IMG/VR virus record: IMGVR_UViG_3300021959_000265
Span: 1 to 29,638 of that record
Origin: a virus
DNA length: 29,638 nt
Reading direction: 5' to 3' (one strand)
A program made the translations under genes and the position numbers. Positions within the stretch are counted from its first letter, which is position 1. Every line of letters starts with the position of its first letter. Below the pieces are notes generated by a model, which was given only the letters and a program-made list of their open reading frames with translations, was not told the DNA's origin and did no database searches. Shown here piece after piece: positions 13,322 to 20,228 of the stretch.

Positions 13322-13930
13322 ATGAAAGACGACAAGACAGAAGAGCGCAAGGCGTTCAGCTTCCTGAGAAGCTACTACAAGACACTGCAAGAGCTGCCAG
13401 ATGATAAGCGTCTGCGGATGTTCGACGCGATCGCAGCGTTCGCCTTCGATGGATGCGAGCCGAGCAACCTCGAGGACTGGATCGAGACAGCAATCTGGCA
13501 AGGAATGAAGGGAACGCTCGAGCCCTCCCGCAGGGGGTGGTGCGACAAGATGGGCATCCCTTACGAAGGGGGTGCTGAACCCCCTTGCCAAGGGGTGGAG
13601 GTTACCCCTTACCAACAGAAGAGAAGAGAAGAGAAGAGAGAAGAGGAGGAGAGTAAAGAAGAAAAACAAGTTTTCTTGCCTTTTGAGACTGACACCTTCA
13701 AGGCTCAATGGCAGCTCTGGAAGCAGTACCGCAAACAGCAGCACCGCTTCACCTACAAAAGCCCCGCCTCGGAGCAGGCAGCACTCACCGAGCTCGGCAA
13801 GATGTCCGGCAGTCAGGAGAAGAAAGCCATCGCCATCCTCCACCATACAATGGCGCACGGGTGGAGGGGCTTCGTCGAACCAAAGGAAGAAGAGAACAGC
13901 ACCAACATGATAAACGTCGCAGATATATGA
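13322..13930 (+). CDS. DUF6291/DnaD-like replication protein
   Basis: A 202-residue protein; I use the ATG at 13322 rather than the in-frame ATG at 13265, which lies in the structured leader. Residues 1-85 match the DUF6291 pattern I know from Bacteroidota phages (ERKAFSFLRSYYKTLQELPDDKRLRMFDAIAAFAFDG ... EDWIETAIWQGMKGTLE). Residues 80-123 are a low-complexity linker, with two palindromic 24-nt units and a Glu/Lys/Arg-rich tract. Residues 124-202 are helical, with WQLWKQYRKQQHRFTYKSPASEQAALTELGKMSG and a tail resembling DnaD C-terminal domains (ILHHTMAHGWRGFVEPK). Such proteins help load helicase at phage origins. It overlaps the next gene by four bases. Confidence 0.75.
   Translation: MKDDKTEERKAFSFLRSYYKTLQELPDDKRLRMFDAIAAFAFDGCEPSNLEDWIETAIWQGMKGTLEPSRRGWCDKMGIPYEGGAEPPCQGVEVTPYQQKRREEKREEEESKEEKQVFLPFETDTFKAQWQLWKQYRKQQHRFTYKSPASEQAALTELGKMSGSQEKKAIAILHHTMAHGWRGFVEPKEEENSTNMINVADI
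13566..13613 (+). repeat. Tandem pair of 24-nt palindromic units in the DnaD-like gene
   Basis: Two adjacent 24-nt units (13566-13589 and 13590-13613) each contain a perfect 7-bp stem with a 7-nt loop: AAGGGGG/CCCCCTT (13566-13572, 13580-13586) and AAGGGGT/ACCCCTT (13590-13596, 13604-13610). Loops differ. The unit length is eight codons, so the frame is kept. They lie at the domain linker. Confidence 0.85.
13617..13636 (+). repeat. (AGAAG)4 pentanucleotide repeat
   Basis: Four exact copies of AGAAG are followed by a degenerate purine tract to about 13650. The repeat encodes part of the QKRREEKREEEE linker. A change by one unit would shift the frame of the DnaD-like gene. Confidence 0.85.
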
Positions 13931-14094
13931 GCTTAGACACATACCAAAATTGGCTGCGTACATTGTCGCCCGAAGACCTGCGCACGGAGGAGCACAACCT
14001 CAAGTTCATCATCCGCGAGATGTCAAGCACTCAGGCGCGTTACATAGCAGATGTCAAGCTGATGAAATTGAAATACATAAAAAGCCAAACATGA
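13927..14094 (+). CDS. Small helical hypothetical protein (55 aa)
   Basis: It starts with an ATGA overlap on the DnaD-like gene and itself overlaps the next gene by four bases. The protein reads MSLDTYQNWLRTLSPEDLRTEEHNLKFIIREMSSTQARYIADVKLMKLKYIKSQT, a two- or three-helix profile with a Ser-Pro-Glu-Asp helix cap. Its size and tight coupling suggest a small partner of the replication proteins on either side. No family recognised. Confidence 0.75.
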   Translation: MSLDTYQNWLRTLSPEDLRTEEHNLKFIIREMSSTQARYIADVKLMKLKYIKSQT

Positions 14095-14822
14095 ACCAAC
14101 TTGCACCACTCACCGCTGACATCGTAGCGGCCAAACAAGGGCAGCAGATGAGCTCCCTGAACGATGACGACCTCGGGGCGTTCCTGCGCGATGAGGTGAA
14201 GAAAGCCCTGAACAGACTGGGCAGAAAACAGATCGACCCCGACGTGCTGAAGATAGCCGTCGAGGACATTGCCAACGACCTCCGCACGAAGTACCGCATC
14301 TTGACGATCGAGGAGGTAAGCATCGCCTTCCGAGAGGGGGCACGAAGGAACGAGGAGCACCTCTTCAGCTCCCGCACCCTCGCCCAATGGCTCGAGACCT
14401 ACATGAAGGAGATCAGGGTGAAGGCATTCGACCACAGCATCAAGCCAGAGAAGGCACTCCCGCAGGAGACATTTGACCGGGAGGAGTTCATCACCAAAGC
14501 CTTCGACCGCTTCAACATCGGAGGGGAGCTGTATGGTGCGGAGCGATTATATCACCACCTCGAGAAGATGGGCAAGATCGACATGACCACGATCGAGAAG
14601 TGGCAGGCACTCAAGGACACGATCGAGAAGGAGATGGAGGACACGGCCAACTGCATCAGCAACCCAATACTGCGAAATTCAGCACGCAAAAGGATGGACG
14701 AACTGAAGGCAGCGAAGATCGAGCCGACGAAGGCCGAGGAGTGGATCAGGGTGGCAACGATGCGCCACATCGTGGAGGGCTACTTTCGGAAGTGCTACCT
14801 GTCAAAGGTGTCGCCGGTATGA
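14091..14822 (+). CDS. Replication-region protein, possible helicase loader/accessory (243 aa)
   Basis: I start at ATG 14091 (overlap ATGA); the longer frame to 13950 lies inside the preceding genes. The protein is entirely helical in appearance: DDDLGAFLRDEVKKALNRLGRKQIDPDVLKIAVEDIANDLRTKYRILTIEEVSIAFREGAR, then LAQWLETYMKEIRVKAF, and a C-terminal half with EEFITKAFDRFNIGGELYGAERLYHHLEKMG. No Walker motif is visible, so it is not an AAA+ loader. Its position between DnaD-like, VRR-NUC and DnaA-like genes suggests a replisome-recruiting protein. Function is not proven. Confidence 0.72.
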   Translation: MNQLAPLTADIVAAKQGQQMSSLNDDDLGAFLRDEVKKALNRLGRKQIDPDVLKIAVEDIANDLRTKYRILTIEEVSIAFREGARRNEEHLFSSRTLAQWLETYMKEIRVKAFDHSIKPEKALPQETFDREEFITKAFDRFNIGGELYGAERLYHHLEKMGKIDMTTIEKWQALKDTIEKEMEDTANCISNPILRNSARKRMDELKAAKIEPTKAEEWIRVATMRHIVEGYFRKCYLSKVSPV

Positions 14823-15181
14823 AGCAAGATGAAAGCCGCCTTCAGATGGCCTGCGTGAAATGGTTTCGGATGCAGTACCCGCAGCATCGCAAGCTCCTCT
14901 TCTCTGTCCCGAATGGAGGATATCGAAACCTCGCCACCGCCAAACGCATGAAGCTCGAGGGCGTGGTGGCCGGAGTATCTGACCTCATCCTACTGATCCC
15001 CTCGCACGACTTCCACGGCCTCTGTATCGAAATGAAGACACCAAAGGGCAGGCAGACCGACAACCAGAAGGCATGGCAGACCCATGTCGAGGCTCATGGC
15101 TATATTTACGCCCTCGCCAGATCAGTCGAGGACTTCCAGAACATTGTCAGCGATTACCTAAACCAACACAGCAACACATGA
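14819..15181 (+). CDS. VRR-NUC domain nuclease
   Basis: A 120-residue protein that is a single PD-(D/E)XK-type VRR-NUC domain. Residues 29-36 read SVPNGGYR, then residues 48-60 GVVAGVSDLILLI with the catalytic Asp55, residues 70-74 IEMKT giving E71-x-K73, and Q83 with W86 in DNQKAWQ. These are the conserved positions of the family, which acts on branched or flap DNA. In phages it is thought to serve as a Holliday-junction or replication-intermediate resolvase. The start at 14819 overlaps the previous stop by four bases. Confidence 0.88.
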   Translation: MKQDESRLQMACVKWFRMQYPQHRKLLFSVPNGGYRNLATAKRMKLEGVVAGVSDLILLIPSHDFHGLCIEMKTPKGRQTDNQKAWQTHVEAHGYIYALARSVEDFQNIVSDYLNQHSNT

Positions 15182-15606
15182 ACATCAGCGAAAAGTTCAC
15201 AGACAAGCAGCTCTTTCACTTTGCCCTCCGGGTAAAGTGCGAGCAGGACGACATCCCGCCCGAGGAGGTGGTGATGAAGACAAGGAAGAGGCACATCGTC
15301 GAGGCGCGGATGATGATCAGCAAGCTCCTCCTGAAGGAAGGGCTCACGCTCTCCGAGATCGCCCGCTTCCTGAACAAAGACCACGCGACGATCATCCACT
15401 ACCGCAACCTCCACGACGATCTGATGAAGACGGAGGCGAAGTACAAGCACAAGTTCGACAAGCTCGTCAGCGCGTTCAGGTACGAGATAGTGACAGGCGA
15501 CGCGCAGCAATGGCGCGACTTCGTGGACAAGGCCAATGAAGCATACGACGAGCACGGGTGGGGCGTGGAGATGCTCCAATTTCTCTACGAGATGAAAAAG
15601 GTATAA
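15178..15606 (+). CDS. Stand-alone DnaA domain IV-like DNA-binding protein
   Basis: A 142-residue protein whose residues 33-80 match the C-terminal DNA-binding domain of bacterial DnaA: TRKRHIVEARMMISKLLLKEGLTLSEIARFLNKDHATIIHYRNLHD. The signature K-D-H-A-T-I-I-H-Y corresponds to the DnaA box-binding helix (consensus R-D-H-S/T-T-V-x-H-A). There is no AAA+ ATPase domain; residues 81-142 are an unrelated helical extension. The protein could recognise DnaA boxes and either recruit or block host DnaA. The start overlaps the VRR-NUC stop by four bases. Confidence 0.85.
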   Translation: MNISEKFTDKQLFHFALRVKCEQDDIPPEEVVMKTRKRHIVEARMMISKLLLKEGLTLSEIARFLNKDHATIIHYRNLHDDLMKTEAKYKHKFDKLVSAFRYEIVTGDAQQWRDFVDKANEAYDEHGWGVEMLQFLYEMKKV

Positions 15607-15993
15607 GTGGCGATATTCGACAGAGAGCAACCCATCGGCAAGCGTCTGGACTTCTACGCAAGGGAGGAGGCCAACAAGATGCAGGCATACCTCATCTGCG
15701 CGAAGACCGCCCGCAAGTTCTGGAAGATGTTCACGGCGGAGGAGTACAAGATCAGGCGCATCGCGAACTCGGGCGCACCGATCTCATTCGAGGAGTTCAA
15801 GGAACACGTTCGCTCCCGAATTGATAACTTTGAGCTGTCAAGGGTGCACCACCTCCACGACCTCATCGAAGAGGGGAAGAAGACGGAAGCCATTGACTAT
15901 TTTTTCACAAGCAGAAAAGCATGGATAACAAACCAACCGGACTCGGAGATACTATCGAAAAAATCACGGAGGCGACGGGGATTAAGCAGGTGA
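15607..15993 (+). CDS. Hypothetical protein (128 aa)
   Basis: The GTG at 15607 lies immediately after the DnaA-like stop. The protein is helical and charged: FDREQPIGKRLDFYAREEANKMQAYLICAKTARKFWKMFTAEEYKIRRIA. It ends in a strongly basic tail (SKKSRRRRGLSR) that overlaps the next gene by 73 bp in another frame. This long overlap is unusual for the genome, so the true stop is fine but the last 24 residues may be poorly conserved. No domain recognised. Confidence 0.7.
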   Translation: MAIFDREQPIGKRLDFYAREEANKMQAYLICAKTARKFWKMFTAEEYKIRRIANSGAPISFEEFKEHVRSRIDNFELSRVHHLHDLIEEGKKTEAIDYFFTSRKAWITNQPDSEILSKKSRRRRGLSR

Positions 15994-16310
15994 TCAAACG
16001 ATTCACGAAGGCCACGGGCATCGACTGCGGCTGTGACAAGCGCAAGGAGATTCTGAACGAGATGTTCCCCTACCAGAAGCCCGCCTGCATGAACAGAGCA
16101 CAGCACTCCGTCTGGCAGGATTTCAAGGAGAACAGAGGGCAGAAGATCACCTCCCCCGAGCAGGAGATGGTGGCGCGGATGCACTCCGACCTGTTTCACC
16201 ACAAGTTCACAAAGCCCTGCACCTGTTCGCCCAAGAAGTGGAACGAGTGGATCAGAGACATCGACCGCATTTTTGACACATATGGAAAGACGACCACTAA
16301 AGACGCTTAA
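15921..16310 (+). CDS. Cys-rich conserved-looking phage protein (129 aa)
   Basis: The protein begins MDNKPTGLGDTIEKITEATGIKQVIKRFTKATGIDCGCDKRKEILNEMFPY, a pattern that I recall in many Bacteroidota phages and prophages. It has cysteine pairs C-G-C (about 36-38) and C-T-C (about 99-101) plus nearby His residues, so zinc binding is plausible. Its 5' end overlaps the previous gene and its 3' end overlaps the methyltransferase by 29 bp. Function is unknown to me. Confidence 0.78.
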   Translation: MDNKPTGLGDTIEKITEATGIKQVIKRFTKATGIDCGCDKRKEILNEMFPYQKPACMNRAQHSVWQDFKENRGQKITSPEQEMVARMHSDLFHHKFTKPCTCSPKKWNEWIRDIDRIFDTYGKTTTKDA

Positions 16311-17511
16311 AGCGAACCCCAACAACCCGAGGGTGATCAGGGACGAGAAGTTCAAGAAGCTCGTGAAGTCCATCAAGGAGTTCCCCGAGATGCTCGAGGC
16401 TCGCCCGGTAGTGGTGAACCCCGACATGGTGGTGCTTGGTGGCAACATGAGGCTGAAGGCACTCCGCGAGGCAGGGGTCGAAGAAGCTCCCGTGTACATC
16501 GCATCATGGGATGAAGTCAAGCAGCGGCAGTTCATCATCAAGGACAACGTCGGATTCGGGGAGTGGGACTGGGATGCCCTCGCCAACGAGTGGAACGAGG
16601 AGGAGCTGCAAGACTGGGGGCTCGACATTCCGGGCTTCGAGGAGATGCAGGAAGTGCTCGAGGCAGAGGAGGACGACTTCGATGTCCCCGACGAGATCAA
16701 GACCGACATCGTACCGGGCGACCTCTTCGAGATAGGAGAGCACCGCCTGCTGTGTGGGGATTCGACCGACTCAAAGCTCTGGGAAAAGCTCGAGATCAAA
16801 GACAAGAGCATCTGCTTCACCTCCCCGCCATACAATGCAGGGGCATCTGCAAAACTCACAGGGAACAGATCAGCATCAGAGAAGGGCAACTTCTACGAGG
16901 AGTATCAAGACGACAGCACGAACTACCCCGATCTAATAAGTGAGACACTATCCAACGCGCTCATGTTTACGGATGGAGTCTGCTACAACGTGCAACCACT
17001 TGCAAACAACAAGACGCTCATCATCGACTGGCTCCATCAATGGAAGGACTCGCTCGTCGATATATTGACATGGGACAAAGGACACGCAGCCCCCGCGATG
17101 GCTTCAGGTGTTTGCTCTTCGACTTTTGAGTGGCTCGTTGTTTTCAATTCAAGCAACAACTCCAGAACGATCCCCTTGTCATCTTGGAGGGGAACAATCA
17201 GCAACGTCTACGCAGCACCCCCGCAAAGGCAAAACGAATTTTCAGGCGTTCACGCTGCGACCTTCCCGATACATCTCCCAGAGTTCGTTATCTCTCAACT
17301 AATGGACAAGAGTGAAGGCGTGGTCGATTGTTTCATGGGCACAGGCACGACAATGGTGGCAGCTCATCAGCTCGGGCGCAAGTGCTACGGCATGGAGCTC
17401 GATCCGAAATACTGCCAAGTGATCGTGGACAGGATGCACAAGCTCGACCCCTCGCTCCAGATCAAGCGCAACGGCCAACCCTACGAGGTCAAGAATTTAG
17501 AAACTAATTAG
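16282..17511 (+). CDS. ParB-like nuclease domain/DNA methyltransferase fusion
   Basis: A 409-residue protein from ATG 16282 (a TTG three codons upstream is less likely). Residues 1-110 are a ParB/Srx-type N-terminal domain with NPNNPR (12-17) and VVLGGNMRLKAL (50-61). Residues 140-409 are an SAM-dependent methyltransferase with motif IV TSPPY (180-184) ahead of motif I DCFMGTGTTMVAAHQLG (349-365) and GMELDPKYC, the beta-class order. SPPY is common for N4-cytosine enzymes, but N6-adenine activity cannot be excluded. It probably methylates phage DNA to escape host restriction; no partner endonuclease is present. Confidence 0.9.
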   Translation: MERRPLKTLKANPNNPRVIRDEKFKKLVKSIKEFPEMLEARPVVVNPDMVVLGGNMRLKALREAGVEEAPVYIASWDEVKQRQFIIKDNVGFGEWDWDALANEWNEEELQDWGLDIPGFEEMQEVLEAEEDDFDVPDEIKTDIVPGDLFEIGEHRLLCGDSTDSKLWEKLEIKDKSICFTSPPYNAGASAKLTGNRSASEKGNFYEEYQDDSTNYPDLISETLSNALMFTDGVCYNVQPLANNKTLIIDWLHQWKDSLVDILTWDKGHAAPAMASGVCSSTFEWLVVFNSSNNSRTIPLSSWRGTISNVYAAPPQRQNEFSGVHAATFPIHLPEFVISQLMDKSEGVVDCFMGTGTTMVAAHQLGRKCYGMELDPKYCQVIVDRMHKLDPSLQIKRNGQPYEVKNLETN

Positions 17512-17515
17512 ACGC

Positions 17516-17848
17516 ATGCCCAACCCCGAAAACCTCCGACCCGCCAAAAAAGGCGAAGTGCGAAACCCCAACGGAAGGCCAAAGGGCTCACGCAACCGCA
17601 GCACCATCGCCCGCGAGTGGCTCGAGGTGACGCAGTACATCACGAATCCCATCACAGGGGAGAAGGAGAAGCTGGAGCAGCAGGACATCATGACGCTCGC
17701 CATCATCAAGAAGGCAAGGGACGGAGATGTTGCAGCGTACAAAGCCCTGCTCGATTCAGCATACGGCCAACCCCTTCAGCAGATACAGCAGGAGGTGTCC
17801 AAGATTGACGAGATTGAGATCGTCATCAAAGAGGCGGATGACTTTTGA
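17516..17848 (+). CDS. Small terminase subunit (DUF5681-like)
   Basis: A 110-residue protein with the N-terminal motif KKGEVRNPNGRPKGSRNRSTIAREWL typical for DUF5681 proteins, which occur as small terminase or packaging-associated genes. Helices follow (QDIMTLAIIKKARDGDVAAYKALLDSAYG), with a C-terminal QQIQQEVSKIDEIEIVIKEADDF. It is directly upstream of the large terminase and overlaps its start by four bases, the usual TerS position. It should bind pac DNA and recruit the large subunit. Confidence 0.85.
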   Translation: MPNPENLRPAKKGEVRNPNGRPKGSRNRSTIAREWLEVTQYITNPITGEKEKLEQQDIMTLAIIKKARDGDVAAYKALLDSAYGQPLQQIQQEVSKIDEIEIVIKEADDF

Positions 17849-18996
17849 AAGCACGCCTTGAGACGTCCGGCCTGTTCAGAAAGAACCTCGAGGCCACCGA
17901 ATCCATCGTCGTCAATCAGGGCGGCAGCCGATCGGGGAAGACGTACTCGATCCTTCAGGTGCTCATCATCAAAGCGCACCAGACAACAGGCAAGACGTTC
18001 ACCATCGCAAGGAAGACCCTCAAGAGCTTACGCTCCACAGCGATGCGCGACTTCTTCGAGATACTGGAGAAGGCAGGAATGTACGACCAAAGCCTCCACA
18101 ACAAGAGCGACAACATCTACTTCATCAATGGCAACCGCTTCGAGTTCATGGGGATGGACGACCCCCAGAAGAAACGCGGAGCGAAGAGACACATCCTATT
18201 CTGCAACGAGGCGAACGAATTGGCGAAGGAGGACTTCCTTCAGCTCGAGCTCCGAACGACCGAGCAGATATACATTGACTTCAACCCGTCCGACGAATAT
18301 CACTGGCTGTATGAGGATGTGATCCCCCGCGCCCACTTCATTAAGAGCACATACCGAAACAACCCCTTCCTCGATGCCCTCACCATTCAGCGCATCGAAC
18401 GCCTCAAGGAGACCGATCCCCAAGCGTGGCAAGTGTACGGCCTCGGAGAGAGGGCAATCAGCAGAGACAATGTATTCACCTTCGACGAGAGGGAGATCCC
18501 GAAGGAGGCGAAGCTGATGAGCATGGGCATGGACTTCGGATTCACCAACGACCCGACCGCGTTCGTTGAGGTGTGGCAGCAGGGGGATGACGTTTGGATC
18601 AGGGAACGCATCTACCGCACCGACATGACAAACCAAGACATCGGGCGCGAACTGGCGAACCTGAACATCGATAGACGCGACGCGATCTACTGCGACAGCG
18701 CAGAGCCCAAGAGCATCGAGGAGCTGCGACGCATGGGGTGGAATGTGCGCCCCGCAGACAAGGGCAAGGACAGCGTGAACGCAGGCATCCAACTCATGAA
18801 GACCTTCAAGCTGCACGTCGAGCCCTCGAGCACCAACCTCATCAAGGAGCTGCGCAACTACAAGTGGACGAAGGATAAGGACGGGCGCAACCTGAACAAG
18901 CCAGTCGATGCCTTCAACCACGCCATCGACGCGACGAGATACGCGATCTTCAGCAAGGTGGGCAAGCCGAATCATGGGAAGTATCACCTCAGATAA
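17845..18996 (+). CDS. terL: Large terminase subunit (PBSX-type)
   Basis: A 383-residue packaging motor. ATPase: Walker A GGSRSGKT (26-33), Walker B ILFCNE (117-122), then motif III-like TTEQIYIDFNPSD (138-150). RNase H-like nuclease: MGMDFGFTNDPTA with Asp230, IYCDSAEPKS with Asp284, and VDAFNHAIDATRYA with Asp355 and Asp362. All catalytic positions are present. The start is a TTG at 17845 overlapping the TerS stop, so translation is probably coupled. It cuts and pumps the DNA concatemer into the prohead through the portal. It lies far from the portal gene (4184), which is unusual. Confidence 0.95.
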   Translation: MKARLETSGLFRKNLEATESIVVNQGGSRSGKTYSILQVLIIKAHQTTGKTFTIARKTLKSLRSTAMRDFFEILEKAGMYDQSLHNKSDNIYFINGNRFEFMGMDDPQKKRGAKRHILFCNEANELAKEDFLQLELRTTEQIYIDFNPSDEYHWLYEDVIPRAHFIKSTYRNNPFLDALTIQRIERLKETDPQAWQVYGLGERAISRDNVFTFDEREIPKEAKLMSMGMDFGFTNDPTAFVEVWQQGDDVWIRERIYRTDMTNQDIGRELANLNIDRRDAIYCDSAEPKSIEELRRMGWNVRPADKGKDSVNAGIQLMKTFKLHVEPSSTNLIKELRNYKWTKDKDGRNLNKPVDAFNHAIDATRYAIFSKVGKPNHGKYHLR

Positions 18997-19000
18997 ATTC

Positions 19001-19008
19001 TATCTTTG
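19001..19008 (+). promoter_or_regulatory. Bacteroidota-type promoter (-7 TATCTTTG) for tail genes
   Basis: TATCTTTG fully matches TAnnTTTG. It lies in the only gap between the large terminase stop (18996) and the tail chaperone start (19026). Its predicted start site is near 19013, so the leader would be about 12 nt. The same eight bases occur at 13204-13211. Confidence 0.72.
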
Positions 19009-19025
19009 CACATACCCCTGTGCAA

Positions 19026-19745
19026 ATGCGCGAGATTAAAGTCATAGTCCCCACCTCGTGGGAGGACATCACCCTCGAGGCTTACATGAAGTTCAGCGCG
19101 ATCGACACCGACGCGAAGGAGGAGTTCATCCAAGTGAAAGCCCTCGCCTACTTCTGCGGCATCAACGAGCTCGACGCGATGGACATGAAGGTGAAAGACC
19201 GCGAGGCCATCATCGCCCAGATACTCGAGGTGCTCAACAGAGAGCCCGAGTTCACGCAAGCCTTCAGCCTCTTCGGCAAAGACTACGGCTTCCACCCCAA
19301 CCTTGACGAGATCACCTTCGGGGAGTTCATCGACCTCGAGAAGTACCAGTACAACATGGAGAGCCTCGACAAGATCATGGCGATCCTTTACCGCCCCATT
19401 GTGAGGAGCATGGGCGACCGCTACGAGATCGAGCCCTACAACGCGGACGGGGACAGCGAGGTGATCAAGAAGATGAGCGCAGGGACGGCCATCGCAGCCT
19501 TGCTTTTTTTTTATCGAGTCGGAACTCATTTGTCGATGCATATCCTGAAATCTTTGAGCCCCGAAGTGATGGAGGCATCGGAGGCGACAACTTCCTCAAA
19601 AAGTGGGGGTGGTTTGCAGCGATCCATCGGCTTTGCGACGGAGACCCTACAAGAGCTGATTCCATCACATCACTACCGCTTCATCGAGCGCTGTTCTGGC
19701 TTGCTTACGAGAGCGACCGGGATGAATACGAACGAAGAAGACTAA
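19026..19745 (+). CDS. Tail assembly chaperone, zero-frame product (G-like)
   Basis: A 239-residue protein starting at ATG 19026 (a GTG at 19020 is possible). The start MREIKVIVPTSWEDITLEAYMKFSAIDT, then VKALAYFCGINELDAMDMK and FGKDYGFHPNLDEITFGEFIDLEKY and AILYRPIV, match proteins I know from Bacteroidota siphoviruses ahead of the tape measure gene. After codon 159 the message has a T9 run; the zero frame stays open through FFYRVGTHLSMHILKSL to a polar C-terminus (ATGMNTNEED). Tail chaperones coat the tape measure during tail building and commonly use ribosomal frameshifting, see the overlapping frame at 19511. Confidence 0.75.
   Translation: MREIKVIVPTSWEDITLEAYMKFSAIDTDAKEEFIQVKALAYFCGINELDAMDMKVKDREAIIAQILEVLNREPEFTQAFSLFGKDYGFHPNLDEITFGEFIDLEKYQYNMESLDKIMAILYRPIVRSMGDRYEIEPYNADGDSEVIKKMSAGTAIAALLFFYRVGTHLSMHILKSLSPEVMEASEATTSSKSGGGLQRSIGFATETLQELIPSHHYRFIERCSGLLTRATGMNTNEED
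19503..19512 (+). promoter_or_regulatory. Candidate -1 ribosomal frameshift site (C T9)
   Basis: Zero-frame codons CTT TTT TTT TAT contain the slippery heptamer T-TTT-TTT. Both tRNAs can re-pair perfectly after a -1 slip, moving ribosomes into the frame that reads TTA TCG from 19511. No strong downstream pseudoknot was identified by eye. Confidence 0.65.
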
Positions 19746-19762
19746 AGCAGGCACATGGCTAA
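19511..19762 (+). CDS. Tail assembly chaperone, -1 frame extension (T-like)
   Basis: The -1 frame is open from upstream of the T9 run to a TAA at 19760, just inside the next gene. It contains no ATG, GTG or TTG codon after the slip point, so it can only be made by frameshifting. It encodes 83 residues with a clearly protein-like pattern: DNFLKKWGWFAAIHRLCDGDPTRADSITSLPLHRALFWLAYESDRDEYERRRLK. I recall the motif KKWGW-x-(7)-L ... PLH-x2-L-x2-L-x-Y-E from similar phages. The fused product would be about 245 residues. A sequencing error in the homopolymer is the main alternative. Confidence 0.65.
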   Translation, partial: LSSRNSFVDAYPEIFEPRSDGGIGGDNFLKKWGWFAAIHRLCDGDPTRADSITSLPLHRALFWLAYESDRDEYERRRLKQAHG

Positions 19763-20228
19763 TTTTTACAGAATCACCGGACAGATCAGGCAGGCGATCG
19801 AGGCGACGAGCAGGGTGAACACCATCACCTTCGGCAACCTCGGGGACGTTGATCTGAACAAACAGAACATCTACCCCATCGCCCACATCACCCCGGAGAA
19901 CTGCACCATGAACGGAGCGACCTCGACGTGGAGCTTCAACATCAGCATCTTCGACCAAGTTGATTTTAACAAGGATGACGTGCGGGATGTGCCTGTCTCC
20001 TTCCACGGGACGGACAACGTACAGGACATCTTGAACGACTGCGCCCTCACCTTCCACATATGGCTCGATGAGTTCAGGAGGGGAGATCGCCACGCGGACA
20101 ACCTTCAGCTCGAGGGAGGGGTAACGCTCCAGAGCTTCCTTGAGACACAGACGAACAGCCTCGCAGGGTGGAGCGCGACCATCAGCATCACCGCACCAAA
20201 CGCAACAACGACCGATGGCCTCTGCTAA
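19755..20228 (+). CDS. Tail completion/terminator-like protein
   Basis: A 157-residue protein: MANFYRITGQIRQAIEATSRVNTITFGNLGDVDLNKQNIYPIAHI, then a beta region STWSFNISIFDQVDFNKDDVRDVP, VQDILNDCALTFHIWLDEFRRGDRHADNLQL and a C-terminal LAGWSATISITAPN. This mixed fold pattern, an early helix, paired strands and a helix carrying DILND, is what I recall for the tail terminator or minor tail proteins of Bacteroidota siphoviruses. It overlaps the chaperone -1 frame by eight bases. Position between chaperone and gp10-like gene agrees. Confidence 0.65.
   Translation: MANFYRITGQIRQAIEATSRVNTITFGNLGDVDLNKQNIYPIAHITPENCTMNGATSTWSFNISIFDQVDFNKDDVRDVPVSFHGTDNVQDILNDCALTFHIWLDEFRRGDRHADNLQLEGGVTLQSFLETQTNSLAGWSATISITAPNATTTDGLC

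Noticed and set aside
13253-13963. A 236-codon minus-strand frame opposite the DnaD-like gene.
   Set aside because: Its FFFF and LLLFSLLFSS segments are just the antisense of the purine repeat; the plus frame has the DUF6291 pattern.
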